DNA of 64,000 nucleotides, taken from positions 1 through 64,000 of the forward strand of contig NZ_QICI01000095.1 of the NCBI RefSeq assembly GCF_004119445.1, in the 5' to 3' direction. A program made the position numbers and the translations under genes. The first letter of the stretch is position 1, and the number at the start of each line of letters is the position of its first letter. This DNA is from Chryseobacterium sp. CH21 (GTDB taxonomy: Bacteria; Bacteroidota; Bacteroidia; Flavobacteriales; Weeksellaceae). The notes below the pieces were generated by a model. That model made no database searches, had not been told where the DNA came from, and was given only the letters and a program-made list of their open reading frames with translations. Of this stretch, positions 51,101-60,893 are shown piece after piece.

Positions 51101-53160
51101 TTATTGATTAATAAATTCTATTGCTTTTTGGATCAAAGGGTCTTCACCATTTCGTACAGACTGTAATGTAGGTTTCGCCAGAATATCAATTGTAATACCT
51201 GTTCTTTGAGTGCCTTTACCATTCGGGTAATATATTCCTGATCCACTTATGGCTGTGGTTATTCCGCCAGGAAGAGACATTTTGCAAAGATCTCCGTCTG
51301 CCCCCGCTGTTTGAGATCCTACCACAGCAGATTTGGGAGCGGTGCGCAATGCCATTGTAAGGAATTCTGAAGCACTTTGCGTAGTTTCATCCACTAAAAT
51401 AGCTACTTTACCTTTGTAATAATTGCTGTTTATCTTTCCAATTTTTTGAGGGGCTTTCACCTCAAATTTTCCGGGATGCTGCAATGATGTAGCTTTAAAC
51501 TGAACAAACTCTCTGGTATCAGGGAAAAAATATTTAGAAATAACTTCGGCAGAAAATTCTTTAGGATAACATCGGAGGTCAATGATAATTCCTTTTTTAT
51601 TCGTGAATTTTTTCATGACCGTTTTGATCTCATCTTTCGTGATAACCGCAGGATAAATATAACCGATGTTCTGACCGAATTCTTTAGAAATGGGAATGTT
51701 TTTTTCTTCCATAAAGGTTTCATAAGGAACTGTTTTTAAAGAAACTGTAACGGCTTTTCCATTACTCTTTTTAAGGGTAAGTATCATAAAATCTTCATTA
51801 GTTCTCAAAATACTAAAGCTTATATCCCGGAGAAGGGTTGCTCTATTGGATGAAATAGTATATTTTGCCTTATCATTTATAAGTTCACTGACTTTTTTAT
51901 GATCAATTTCTGTGATAACATCTCCAACCTCCGCACCGGATGCTGATATCTGATTACCAACAAATGTAATAGCCAGCTGGTCATCAATAAAACGGGTAGC
52001 TATCGGAGGTGTACTAAGTCCGAAGAATTCCTCTGTGATATTTCCAAAATCTGATAGGGCAGCATGAGAATCATTGATTTCTTTGACGAGCTCCATCATC
52101 GCAAGTTTATAACCCAGATCATCTTTGGTACGAACTATTTTGGGAATATATTCCTTCAAAACACCATCCCAGTTTTTTCCAATGATGTCTTTGTATGGAA
52201 AAAAATAGTTGATCATATTCCAGTATCGGAATAAGGCGAGAAGTTTCATTCCGTCATCATTCCATTGCATACGCGGATAAATTTCTTCATTTTTAAATGA
52301 TGGAGTTCCTTCTTCCGGATCGAAATCAATATAATAGTTTTCTTTGATGTCTTCGTGGATTCCTGCACCGAAAGATCTGCTCCAACTGTATAATAAAGCA
52401 TCAAAATTTTTAGAATTGATATTGGGGAGAAAACGAAAAAGTTCATAATCCCAGTTGGCATTTCCTTTGGAAACTTCCGAGCTTTGATATTTTAAATATC
52501 CCCAGATTTTCCAAGCTGGTAGAGATTATTAATTTGTTGTGTGCTGAGACTGTCTGTTCTGAATTGAGAATCGAGAAAATATTCATCTGCAGATTGATAT
52601 AGATCCTGACTGGTCAGAGAGATTTCCTCCATATTTTTTCCATCAATATAAACTTTAAAATCATCGAACCATGCTTTCCCTTTTCCTTTAAGAAAGCCTC
52701 CGATCATAATTTTGTCAGTGTCTTTAGGTATTGCAATAGTGATGATATATTTTTTCCAGTCTCTTGTTCCCTGAATAGTTTCTGTTTTTACATTTTTTGC
52801 GTTGAGTTGTATTTCCTGCTGATCTCCAAAAGTTATAAACAAACCGGCTATGTTTTCCACTTTTTCAGTTTTGATATAACCTTCCAGCTTTATTTCCTTT
52901 TCTTTATAATTATTGATGAAAATATAGGCCATACCTCCTGTATTATTTGCCCATTCAGATTGAATGAAAACAGATTTTTTCCCGGAATGAAACAGAGCGG
53001 ATTCTGTTTTCACAACATTATTTCCCCAACTGAACCAACCGTCGGGTAATTCGTTTTTCCCTGTTTTTGATTCAAATCCGAAATTATAATCTTTAGGGTT
53101 TTGAGAATGACAACTAATCGTAATTAATGAGGAAAATATAATGAGAAAAAGATTTTTCAT
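51101..53160 (-). pseudogene. S41-family peptidase with N-terminal accessory domain, one frameshift
   Basis: The first part (52492-53160) has a lipobox-like signal (ITISC) and a carbohydrate-binding-like strand domain (FESKTGKNELPDGWFSWGNN). The reading frame then breaks at the T run 52507-52510 (A4 on the minus strand where A5 is expected). Adding one base joins NNLYQLGK to IWGYLKYQSSEVSKGNANWD and continues without a stop into the S41 domain. That domain (51101-52270) has PDZ-like and protease regions: EVGDVITEIDHKKV, the catalytic Ser in QSASEFLTMALRTAP, and VVGSQTAGADGD. S41 proteins are processing proteases. The whole is about 687 codons. Confidence 0.85.
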
Positions 53161-53280
53161 ATTTAAAAGTGGTGTAGGGCTTACAAATGAAAGTCATTAA
53201 AATAGATGCTGAGCTTCCCGGTTTTGTTTTTTCAAATATAGGCTTTTGTTTTACTTCAGTATGAAAAGTACGGGTAATAA

Positions 53281-53308
53281 AAAAGCACAACTGAAAAGTT
53301 GTGCTTTT
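53281..53308 (-). terminator. Terminator of the nuo operon
   Basis: AAAAGCACAACT and AGTTGTGCTTTT form a perfect stem. On the minus strand it is followed by a T run. It lies 20 bases past nuoN. Confidence 0.9.
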
Positions 53309-53328
53309 AATATTGTGTTGTTTGGATT

Positions 53329-54708
53329 TTACAATCCGAACATTTTTGCAAAGAAATCCGGGAAAACTCCAAGGATGATGATCAAAGCAATAACAATTAC
53401 TGCAACGATGTTGTAAGTAAGGGTTACTTTTTCTGACGATTTGAATGTTGATTCTTTAAAGAAGAACATCGCGATAATCAGTCTTAAATAGTAAGCAATA
53501 GATAGGGCAGAACCTAGTACAGCTACCAATACTAAGAAAGCAGCACCGTTCATTGCCTGGGAGAATAAAGCAAATTTCCCCATGAAACCAGCCGTTAGCG
53601 GAACTCCAGCCATTGAAAGCATAGAGATTGTTGCCACTGTTGCTAATAAAGGTTCCGTTTTCGCCAATCCTTTGAAGGCTCCGAAAGAAGTTTCTCTCTT
53701 TAATTTCTCTACCCAGATCAGACACATGAAAACTCCTACTGTAGATAAAGAATAAGCAAATAGATAGAACGCCAGGTTATAAGTAGAAAGGCTTGTCATT
53801 CCGAAGAATACCAATCCGATATATCCTGCGTGAGAAACTGAAGAGTATGCCAACATTCTTTTTGCATTCGTCTGAGCAAGACCCATAACGTTTGCCAAAA
53901 GTAAAGTAATGATTAAGAATACTCCTAAAACATTGATCCACTCGTGAGTTACCCCAGTGAAACCAAGCGTCATCAATCTGAATAGGGCAAAGAATCCTGA
54001 GATCTTTACTACACTCGCCATGAAAGCTGTGATTAATGATGGAGAACCTGCGTATACATCAGGGCTCCACATGTGGAAAGGTGCTAAAGCTACTTTGAAG
54101 GCCAATGCACAAAGAATCAGTAATACTCCTAAGATGAACATTACATTCCCTGAATTGGCTACTCCAAAATCATGAATCTTATAAAGATCAAAACTTCCCG
54201 CACTTCCATAGATGAACGCAATACCGAACAGTAAGAAGCCTGTTGCAAAAGCACCCATCAGGAAATATTTAATAGAAGCTTCGTTGGATCTAAGATCAGT
54301 TTTATTAGCTCCAGCCATTACATATAATGGAATAGAAAGGATTTCAACTCCCAAGAACATCGTCACTAAGTTCTGATATCCGAAAAGGATGATCCCTCCA
54401 CATAATGCAAATAGCATCAATGCATATAATTCTGACTGGTGGCTTCTGTGATTGCTGAACGCAAAACCTCCCAGGAAGAATAACAATAAAGTTGTTACGA
54501 TTGATATTTTAGTGAATAATGCGGTATTGTCACTGTACTCGTACATATGCTTATAATGGTCGAAGAACGAACATTCCGGCATAAAACTTACATACAATGC
54601 AATGATTAATCCCAAAATCCCAATGTATCTTGCGAATTTTCCTTGTTCAAAAACTCCTGAAAATAACGCAATAACTGCCGTTAGGAAAACAATAATTAAA
54701 ACACTCAT
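53329..54708 (-). CDS. nuoN: NADH-quinone oxidoreductase subunit N
   Basis: A proton-pumping antiporter-like subunit of complex I. The 459 residues hold about 14 membrane helices, with the conserved Glu in FLGVEILSIPLYVMAGANKT, Lys in ASIKYFLMGAF, and KVALAPFHMWSPDVYAGSPS typical of the Nuo antiporter fold. AKRMLAYSSVSHAGYIGLVF is the discontinuous helix region. It is the last gene of the operon. Confidence 0.95.
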   Translation of the reverse strand: MSVLIIVFLTAVIALFSGVFEQGKFARYIGILGLIIALYVSFMPECSFFDHYKHMYEYSDNTALFTKISIVTTLLLFFLGGFAFSNHRSHQSELYALMLFALCGGIILFGYQNLVTMFLGVEILSIPLYVMAGANKTDLRSNEASIKYFLMGAFATGFLLFGIAFIYGSAGSFDLYKIHDFGVANSGNVMFILGVLLILCALAFKVALAPFHMWSPDVYAGSPSLITAFMASVVKISGFFALFRLMTLGFTGVTHEWINVLGVFLIITLLLANVMGLAQTNAKRMLAYSSVSHAGYIGLVFFGMTSLSTYNLAFYLFAYSLSTVGVFMCLIWVEKLKRETSFGAFKGLAKTEPLLATVATISMLSMAGVPLTAGFMGKFALFSQAMNGAAFLVLVAVLGSALSIAYYLRLIIAMFFFKESTFKSSEKVTLTYNIVAVIVIALIIILGVFPDFFAKMFGL

Positions 54709-54724
54709 TTCTTAAAATATCAAA

Positions 54725-56218
54725 TTAACTTACCATTGATTGGTAGATAAACTTCACCGAACTACTCACCATGTCGATTACCGGTTGTGGGAAAATACCT
54801 AGTAAAATCACAAAAACCGCTAAACTTGCCAATACAGAAAATTCTACTCCTGATAAATCTTTTGCTGTACTTAAAACGGCTTCATCTCCTTCTCCAAACA
54901 TTGCTTTTCCGTAGAATCTCAATAAATACACAGCACAAAGAATTACCGTAAGACCAGCAATTACTGCTGCTGTTCCGTTAAAATCATATACTGATTTCAA
55001 CAAGATAAATTCCCCGATGAATCCATTCGTTAATGGAACTCCCATTGAACCTAATATAATGATCAGGAACAACACCGCAAACTTAGGCGCTACTTTAGCT
55101 AAACCACCCATTTGTCTGATGTCTCTTGATTTGAATCTCTTATATAAAATATCACAACAGTAGAATAAACCTACTACGTTGATACCGTGTGCAAAAGTCT
55201 GTACTAAAGCTCCTTCAGCTCCTTCTACATTGAAGGTTCCTCTTAAAGTAACCACTGCAGAAGCGAAGATCCCTGCTACCATCAATCCTACGTGAGAGAA
55301 AGATGAATAGGCAATGATTCTCTTCATATCCGTTTGGATAATAGCGATCAAAGCACCGTGAACAATTCCTACGATGGCAAGAATAATCACAATCTGTCCG
55401 GAAATTCCAGCTATCGGAAGGGGAGTAATTGGAAGTAAATAACGCATTACCCCATATACTGCCATCTTAAGCATGATCCCTGATAACAACATGGATCCCT
55501 GAGTAGGAGAGTAGGTATACGTGTCAGGCTGCCATGTATGGAAAGGGAATACCGGTAATTTCACTGCAAAAGCAAAGAAAATAAACCAGAATACCACAGT
55601 CTGCTGTACTTCATTCAGCTGAGCATTATATAAATCTGTTAAAGCGAATGATGCAGAGTGGTTGTACACATAGATCAATCCGGCTAACATAAATAAAGAC
55701 CCAACGAATGTATATACGAAGAATTTCGTAGTGAATTCGAACCTTTTATTCTCTTGTCCCCAAAGTCCGGCAATGAACCAAATTGGAATCAAAGTTACTT
55801 CCCAGAAAATGTAGAATAACAATCCGTCTAAAGAAGTGAACACTCCTACAAGACCAAACTGCATCAACAGAATCAGTCCGTAGAATGTATTTCTGTAGTT
55901 TACATTTTCGTTGAAAGATGATAAAATAATGATTGGAGCCAGAATATTGGTCAATACTAAAAGAAGCATGCTCATTCCGTCAACACCGAAATGAAGAGAA
56001 CTTTTAATGAATTGAGACCAAGGGTAAGTGATTTCGTACTGAAGCTTACTGTCTACTGTCGGTCCAAAATTGAAATCCGAAAGCATGTAGAAGGTAAGGA
56101 GCATCTGTACCAATGCAATTCCAAGCGCCAAATATTTGCTGGAATTATTCTTCCAGGCAAAAACTAATCCCGAACCTACTAGAGGTAATAGTAATAATGT
56201 TAATAACAAACAAGACAT
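54725..56218 (-). CDS. nuoM: NADH-quinone oxidoreductase subunit M
   Basis: The 497-residue proton-pumping subunit has about 14 helices. Typical blocks: FYIFWEVTLIPIWFIAGLWG (the pump Glu), FAVKLPVFPFHTWQPDTYTY, and DMKRIIAYSSFSHVGLMVAG. Gap to nuoL is two bases, so translation is likely coupled. Confidence 0.95.
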   Translation of the reverse strand: MSCLLLTLLLLPLVGSGLVFAWKNNSSKYLALGIALVQMLLTFYMLSDFNFGPTVDSKLQYEITYPWSQFIKSSLHFGVDGMSMLLLVLTNILAPIIILSSFNENVNYRNTFYGLILLMQFGLVGVFTSLDGLLFYIFWEVTLIPIWFIAGLWGQENKRFEFTTKFFVYTFVGSLFMLAGLIYVYNHSASFALTDLYNAQLNEVQQTVVFWFIFFAFAVKLPVFPFHTWQPDTYTYSPTQGSMLLSGIMLKMAVYGVMRYLLPITPLPIAGISGQIVIILAIVGIVHGALIAIIQTDMKRIIAYSSFSHVGLMVAGIFASAVVTLRGTFNVEGAEGALVQTFAHGINVVGLFYCCDILYKRFKSRDIRQMGGLAKVAPKFAVLFLIIILGSMGVPLTNGFIGEFILLKSVYDFNGTAAVIAGLTVILCAVYLLRFYGKAMFGEGDEAVLSTAKDLSGVEFSVLASLAVFVILLGIFPQPVIDMVSSSVKFIYQSMVS

Positions 56219-56220
56219 TA

Positions 56221-58134
56221 TTATTGTAATAAAAAGTTAACAATTAATATAATTCCCACAGCTAAAGACATGATAAGGATATATGTCTCTACATTTCCGT
56301 TCTGTACACGCTTCATAGCTTTTCCGCTGTCTTCAGCACCATCACCTACAAAGTTTACAAAACGGTCTAAGATACCCTTATCAAACATTTTTCCTCCGCG
56401 TCCTAATCCTTCAACAGTTTTTACAATCAATGCGTTGTAAAGTTCGTCAACGTATAATTTCTTAGCAGAAAGTTTCTCCCATCCGGTATAGCTTTCTTCT
56501 GCAACAGCCATTTTTTTCTTTTTCACGTAGGTGTTTCTTACGATAAACCAAACAGAGAAGAACATCAGGATTGTTGCTGCTAATAAGATCATTTCAGTAT
56601 TGAAAGGTACTCCTGAAAGAGTAGCTTCCATCTGGCTGTAGCTTTGTTCCGTAAGAACTGGCTTTAACCATTCCATCAGTTTTGCATAGTGTCCGTGACC
56701 GATGAAGTGAGGCAGGTTGATAAAACCTCCGATTACAGAAAGAATAGCCAATACGATCAATGGTATTGTCATATTAGACGGGCTTTCATGCAAGTGGTGT
56801 TTCTGATCTTCAGTACCTCTGAATTCTCCATGGAATGTCAGATAATACAGTCTGAACATATAAGTTGCAGTCATTGCTGCTAAAACAAATAAGATTACCC
56901 AATAGATAGGGTTTTTAGCGAAAGCTGCTACTAAAATTTCGTCTTTAGAGATCATCCCTGATAATAAAGGGAAACCTGAGATGGCTAATGTTCCGATAAG
57001 GAATGTAGCATGGGTAAGAGGAATATATTTTTTAAGACCTCCCATGAAACGCATATCCTGTTCGTTGCTCATTGCGTGGATTACAGAACCTGCACCCAAG
57101 AATAATAACGCTTTAAAGAATGCGTGTGTCATTACGTGGAACATTGCTGTTGTGTATGCTCCAAGACCTAAAGCGATGAACATAAACCCAAGTTGTGAAA
57201 CTGTAGAGTATGCCAGTACTTTTTTGATGTCATTCTGACGTAGTGCATAGAATCCTGCCAAAGCAGCCGTTAAGAATCCGATGAATAAAATTCCTCCCTG
57301 TACTGTAGGTGCTAAAGTAAATAAGAAATTGGATCTTACTACCAAATAGATACCTGCCGTTACCATTGTTGCCGCATGGATCAACGCTGATACAGGAGTA
57401 GGCCCGGCCATCGCATCCGGTAACCATGTATATAATGGAACCTGAGCAGATTTACCGGTAGCACCGATGAATAAACTCGCTGTAATAAAGATAATCACTG
57501 TTCCGTCTAATTCAAATTTTGAAGCGTTTTCTGCTACAGAAAGATAATCTACAGCATTGGTTTGAGAAGCAATCATGAAAATACCGATCAATAACGCAAG
57601 GTCACCAATTCTGTTCATGATGAAAGCTTTTCTTGCTGCTTTACCGTATTCTTCGTTGGTATACCAGAATCCGATTAACAGGTAAGAACAAAGACCTACA
57701 CCTTCCCATCCGATGAACAGGATAAGGTAGTTGCTTCCCATTACTAAAAGTAACATGGAGAAGATGAAAAGATTCAGATAAGTAAAAAACTTGTAGAATC
57801 CTTTATCATGACTCATATATCCGATAGAGTATAAGTGGATCAGTGAACCGATACCCGTAATGATCATTACCATCATTAATGAAAGCTGATCAATCTGGAA
57901 TCCAAAGTTGATTTGAACACCATTGACTCTAAACCATTCAAAAGCTTTTACAATAACAGGCTGGCTTTCAGAATTGAAATTCATGAAAAGACTTACCGCA
58001 ATACAGAAAGATCCGAATACGGCTGCAGTAGCCAAAGATCCTACGAATATTTTTGGAAGATTTTTCCCGAACAGCCCGTTAATAAGAAACCCTAAAAGTG
58101 GTAAAAGTACTATTGCATATACTAGATTCTCCAT
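56221..58134 (-). CDS. nuoL: NADH-quinone oxidoreductase subunit L
   Basis: The largest antiporter-like subunit, with 637 residues and about 16 helices. Blocks: FIGWEGVGLCSYLLIGFWYT, SAQVPLYTWLPDAMAGPTPV, SALIHAATMVTAGIYLVVRS and DIKKVLAYSTVSQLGFMFIA. The C-terminal lateral helix that lies along the membrane arm is present (after residue 500). Two bases separate it from nuoK. Confidence 0.96.
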   Translation of the reverse strand: MENLVYAIVLLPLLGFLINGLFGKNLPKIFVGSLATAAVFGSFCIAVSLFMNFNSESQPVIVKAFEWFRVNGVQINFGFQIDQLSLMMVMIITGIGSLIHLYSIGYMSHDKGFYKFFTYLNLFIFSMLLLVMGSNYLILFIGWEGVGLCSYLLIGFWYTNEEYGKAARKAFIMNRIGDLALLIGIFMIASQTNAVDYLSVAENASKFELDGTVIIFITASLFIGATGKSAQVPLYTWLPDAMAGPTPVSALIHAATMVTAGIYLVVRSNFLFTLAPTVQGGILFIGFLTAALAGFYALRQNDIKKVLAYSTVSQLGFMFIALGLGAYTTAMFHVMTHAFFKALLFLGAGSVIHAMSNEQDMRFMGGLKKYIPLTHATFLIGTLAISGFPLLSGMISKDEILVAAFAKNPIYWVILFVLAAMTATYMFRLYYLTFHGEFRGTEDQKHHLHESPSNMTIPLIVLAILSVIGGFINLPHFIGHGHYAKLMEWLKPVLTEQSYSQMEATLSGVPFNTEMILLAATILMFFSVWFIVRNTYVKKKKMAVAEESYTGWEKLSAKKLYVDELYNALIVKTVEGLGRGGKMFDKGILDRFVNFVGDGAEDSGKAMKRVQNGNVETYILIMSLAVGIILIVNFLLQ

Positions 58135-58136
58135 TC

Positions 58137-58466
58137 TTATCCTCTTAATTTATTAAATATACTCACATCTACAGAACGGGTATTTCTATATAGCATAGCA
58201 ATAATTGCCAGACCTACCGCTACTTCCGCAGCTGCTACCACCATAATGAAGAAAACTAAAAGTTGTCCGTCGCCGTTGCCTTTATATGCTGAAAAAGCTG
58301 CCAATAAAAGGTTTACAGAATTCAGCATAAGCTCTACACAGCCCAGAATCACAATAGCATTTTTTCTAAGCAATACTCCCATTACTCCCAAGCAGAACAA
58401 TACTGAGGAAAGAATGATGAAGTATTCCAAAGGGACGCTTTGTATAAATGTATTTACTTCTCCCAT
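58137..58466 (-). CDS. nuoK: NADH-quinone oxidoreductase subunit K
   Basis: The 109 residues form three helices. The segment CLGVMGVLLRKNAIVILGCV precedes ELMLNSVNLLLAAFSAYKGN, with the conserved Glu of the E-channel; AAAEVAVGLAIIAMLYRNTR holds the second. Length and helices are normal. It lies two bases before nuoL and four after nuoJ. Confidence 0.95.
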   Translation of the reverse strand: MGEVNTFIQSVPLEYFIILSSVLFCLGVMGVLLRKNAIVILGCVELMLNSVNLLLAAFSAYKGNGDGQLLVFFIMVVAAAEVAVGLAIIAMLYRNTRSVDVSIFNKLRG

Positions 58467-58470
58467 AATT

Positions 58471-58968
58471 TTATAAATCTTTTTTACCGATTAATACCGC
58501 GCCCACAATACCTGCCAAAATTAGGATGGAAGCAAGCTCAAACGGTAAAACATATTCATTAAACAAAAGTCTACCCAGATTTTTCGTAAGACCCACTCCT
58601 CTGTCTACATTTTCAACAACAATGTGGTTATCTTTTATTCCTCTGAAAACCCCTAATACTCCTACTAAAAGAATACCTGCCGTAAAAACTCCAACAAACT
58701 TTAAAGTATTGTTCTTCTTACTTTCGTCTCCTTTATTAAGGTTAAGCATCATTAAGATATAAAGGAAAAGTACCATGATGGCACCTGCGTACACTATGAT
58801 CTGGATAATTGCAAGGAACTGTGCATTGAGAAGAATGTACATTCCGGCAATTGAAAACATCGTAACAATCAATGACAAAATAGCATATAAAGGATTTCTT
58901 GCAAATACAAAATATACAGCACTTGCCACTGCTAAAAACGCCACCAAGAAAAATAAAAACTGATCCAT
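58471..58968 (-). CDS. nuoJ: NADH-quinone oxidoreductase subunit J
   Basis: A 165-residue subunit with five helices. Typical start FLFFLVAFLAVASAVYFVFA and IVYAGAIMVLFLYILMMLNL, the pi-bulge helix region. The C-terminal helix SILILAGIVGAVLIGKKDL is present. Length is near the family norm. Confidence 0.94.
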   Translation of the reverse strand: MDQFLFFLVAFLAVASAVYFVFARNPLYAILSLIVTMFSIAGMYILLNAQFLAIIQIIVYAGAIMVLFLYILMMLNLNKGDESKKNNTLKFVGVFTAGILLVGVLGVFRGIKDNHIVVENVDRGVGLTKNLGRLLFNEYVLPFELASILILAGIVGAVLIGKKDL

Positions 58969-59026
58969 TATTTTACCGCATTTTTTTGTTTCTCGGATTG
59001 TCTTGTCGTGATATCAATCCTTTCAT

Positions 59027-59524
59027 TTATTTTTCAACTAGTTTATCTTTTCCGTAAATGAAAGAACCTCTGTTGGTTTCTACGTCTACCAATCTGTCTG
59101 TAAGATAGATGGCAGATTTAGGACAAGCTTCTTCACACATACCGCAGAAAATACATCTTAGCATATTGATTTCATATACTGAAGCGTACTTTTCTTCTCT
59201 GTAAAGACCTTTTTCCTCTTTAGTTCTTTCAGCAGCAGTCATCGTAATGGCTTCTGCAGGACAAGCTACCGCACAAAGTCCACAAGCTGTACATCTTTCT
59301 CTGCCTTCTTCGTCTCTTTTCAAAACGTGCTGGCCTCTCCAGATGGTGGTTCTTGGTTTCTGTACTTCCGGATACGAATATACTGCGGGAGCACCCTTTA
59401 TCACGGTTCTTACAGCATGCTTAAATGTAATCCCCATCCCTGTAAAGATGGCAGGAAGGTAGATTTTTTCAGCAAGGGTCATTTCTTTATTGGAAACAAC
59501 TTTTGATCTGTTTGTAAGTTTCAT
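59027..59524 (-). CDS. nuoI: NADH-quinone oxidoreductase subunit I (two 4Fe-4S clusters)
   Basis: The 165-residue peripheral-arm subunit carries clusters N6a and N6b: CTACGLCAVACPAEA and CIFCGMCEEACPKSA. The N-terminal PAIFTGMGITFKHAVRTVIK links it to the membrane arm. A 58-base gap separates it from nuoJ, and a palindromic repeat from nuoH. Confidence 0.95.
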   Translation of the reverse strand: MKLTNRSKVVSNKEMTLAEKIYLPAIFTGMGITFKHAVRTVIKGAPAVYSYPEVQKPRTTIWRGQHVLKRDEEGRERCTACGLCAVACPAEAITMTAAERTKEEKGLYREEKYASVYEINMLRCIFCGMCEEACPKSAIYLTDRLVDVETNRGSFIYGKDKLVEK

Positions 59525-59608
59525 TTAATTATAGATATTAGATGTTAGACACCAGATTTTAGACTAATCTTGTCTGTTATCTTAATTTTTAATATTCAAT
59601 ATTTACAC

Positions 59609-59641
59609 AAACCTAACAGGTTTTTACAACCTGTTAGGTTT
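59609..59641. repeat. AAACCTAACAGGTTT inverted repeat, copy 2 (nuoH-nuoI gap)
   Basis: AAACCTAACAGGTTT (59609-59623) and AACCTGTTAGGTTT (59628-59641), a match to the repeat at 39802-39834 with the spacer CGA replaced by TTAC. It lies 8 bases from the nuoH stop codon, inside the nuo operon. The rest of the 124-base gap has AT-rich ATTAGA/TAGAC-like segments. Confidence 0.75.
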
Positions 59642-59648
59642 AGATAAT

Positions 59649-60713
59649 TTAATTTCCAAACGCTAAAATTACAGCTCCTGTAATTAATAGGTTTACCAAT
59701 GCCATTGGGATTAATGTTTTCCATCCTAAGTGCATTAACTGGTCATATCTGAATCTTGGAAGGGTCCATCTGATCCACATAAAGATCAGAATTCCGATTA
59801 CTGTTTTTGTAAGGAACGCTACGATACTTAAAATTCCCGCAGTGTTTTCACCCCAGCTCTGCGTTACCCATTCAATACCAGGATAATTATACCCTCCGAA
59901 GAAAAGAACGACCATGAAAGCATTGGAAATAAACATGTTCACATATTCTCCGAACATATATAATCCTAACTTCATGGAAGAGTATTCTGTAGAGTATCCT
60001 GTTACCAATTCGGATTCACACTCTGGTAAATCGAACGGGTGTCTGTTGGTTTCTGCCAAAGCAGCTACAAAGAAAACAAGAAATGCAATCGGCTGGTAGA
60101 AAATGTTCCAGTTCAATCCTGAAACCCAAGGAATAACACCCCATAATTTTCCGGTAGTCTGGCTTTCAGTAATTTCTTTTAAATCCAAACTTCCTGACAT
60201 CATAATGATAGAAAGAAGTGCTAATCCCATTGCCAATTCATAAGAAATCATCTGAGAAGAAGCACGGATAGCACCTAATAATGAATATTTATTGTTCGAA
60301 GCCCAACCTCCGATCATAATTCCGTAAACCCCGATGGAAGCCATACCGATGATGAAAAGTACACCCACGTCAATGTTTGCCACCTGAAGATCAAAAGAAG
60401 TACCTGCTATATTTAAACTTTTACCCCAAGGAATAACAGCTCCTGTAATCAATGAAATAAACATTACCAAAGCTGGCCCTAATACGAAAAGGAATCTTTC
60501 TGCATTGGCAGGGGTGAAGTCTTCTTTAAAGAAAAACTTTCCACCGTCAGCAAGAGGCTGCAGCAATCCGAAAGGTCCTGCTCTGTTGGGGCCAATTCTA
60601 TCCTGCATGATAGAGGCAACTTTTCTTTCTGCCCAGGTAGAGTAGGCTGCAATCGTAAGTGATAGCAGGAAAAGTGCTAGTACAAGTATAAGTTTAAATG
60701 TAAGTAAATCCAT
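59649..60713 (-). CDS. nuoH: NADH-quinone oxidoreductase subunit H
   Basis: The 354-residue subunit forms the quinone-binding chamber where the arms join. Eight or so helices are present, with typical ERKVASIMQDRIGPNRAGPF, GLLQPLADGGKFFFKEDFTP, AETNRHPFDLPECESELVTG and FRYDQLMHLGWKTLIPMALV. Length is normal. Repeat-containing gaps flank it on both sides. Confidence 0.96.
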   Translation of the reverse strand: MDLLTFKLILVLALFLLSLTIAAYSTWAERKVASIMQDRIGPNRAGPFGLLQPLADGGKFFFKEDFTPANAERFLFVLGPALVMFISLITGAVIPWGKSLNIAGTSFDLQVANIDVGVLFIIGMASIGVYGIMIGGWASNNKYSLLGAIRASSQMISYELAMGLALLSIIMMSGSLDLKEITESQTTGKLWGVIPWVSGLNWNIFYQPIAFLVFFVAALAETNRHPFDLPECESELVTGYSTEYSSMKLGLYMFGEYVNMFISNAFMVVLFFGGYNYPGIEWVTQSWGENTAGILSIVAFLTKTVIGILIFMWIRWTLPRFRYDQLMHLGWKTLIPMALVNLLITGAVILAFGN

Positions 60714-60730
60714 TTTTTATTTTAAATGTT

Positions 60731-60890
60731 TGAAGATGGGAGCTGGAAGCTGGAAGTTTATCACGTCGTGGCATCAACTCTTCATCACATTACCAAATTT
60801 TTATATATTATTAAAACAGCTAAAATTAAAACTGAAATTTAGGGTATTTATTAAATAAACTCCCAGCTTCCAGCTTCCTAACTTCCAACT
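60731..60890. repeat. AGCTGGAAGCTGG dispersed inverted repeat (nuoG-nuoH gap)
   Basis: GGGAGCTGGAAGCTGGAAG (60738-60756) pairs with TCCCAGCTTCCAGCTTCC (60861-60878) over the 13-base core AGCTGGAAGCTGG, enclosing about 100 AT-rich bases. It resembles the repeats at 3590-3656 and 3765-3852. The gap holds nothing else recognisable. Confidence 0.6.
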
Positions 60891-60893
60891 ATT

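Noticed and set aside
52246..52461. Small ORF at the S41 frame break
   Set aside because: The correct frame, after restoring one base, runs through this region in a different frame and gives protein-like sequence. This ORF is a shadow.
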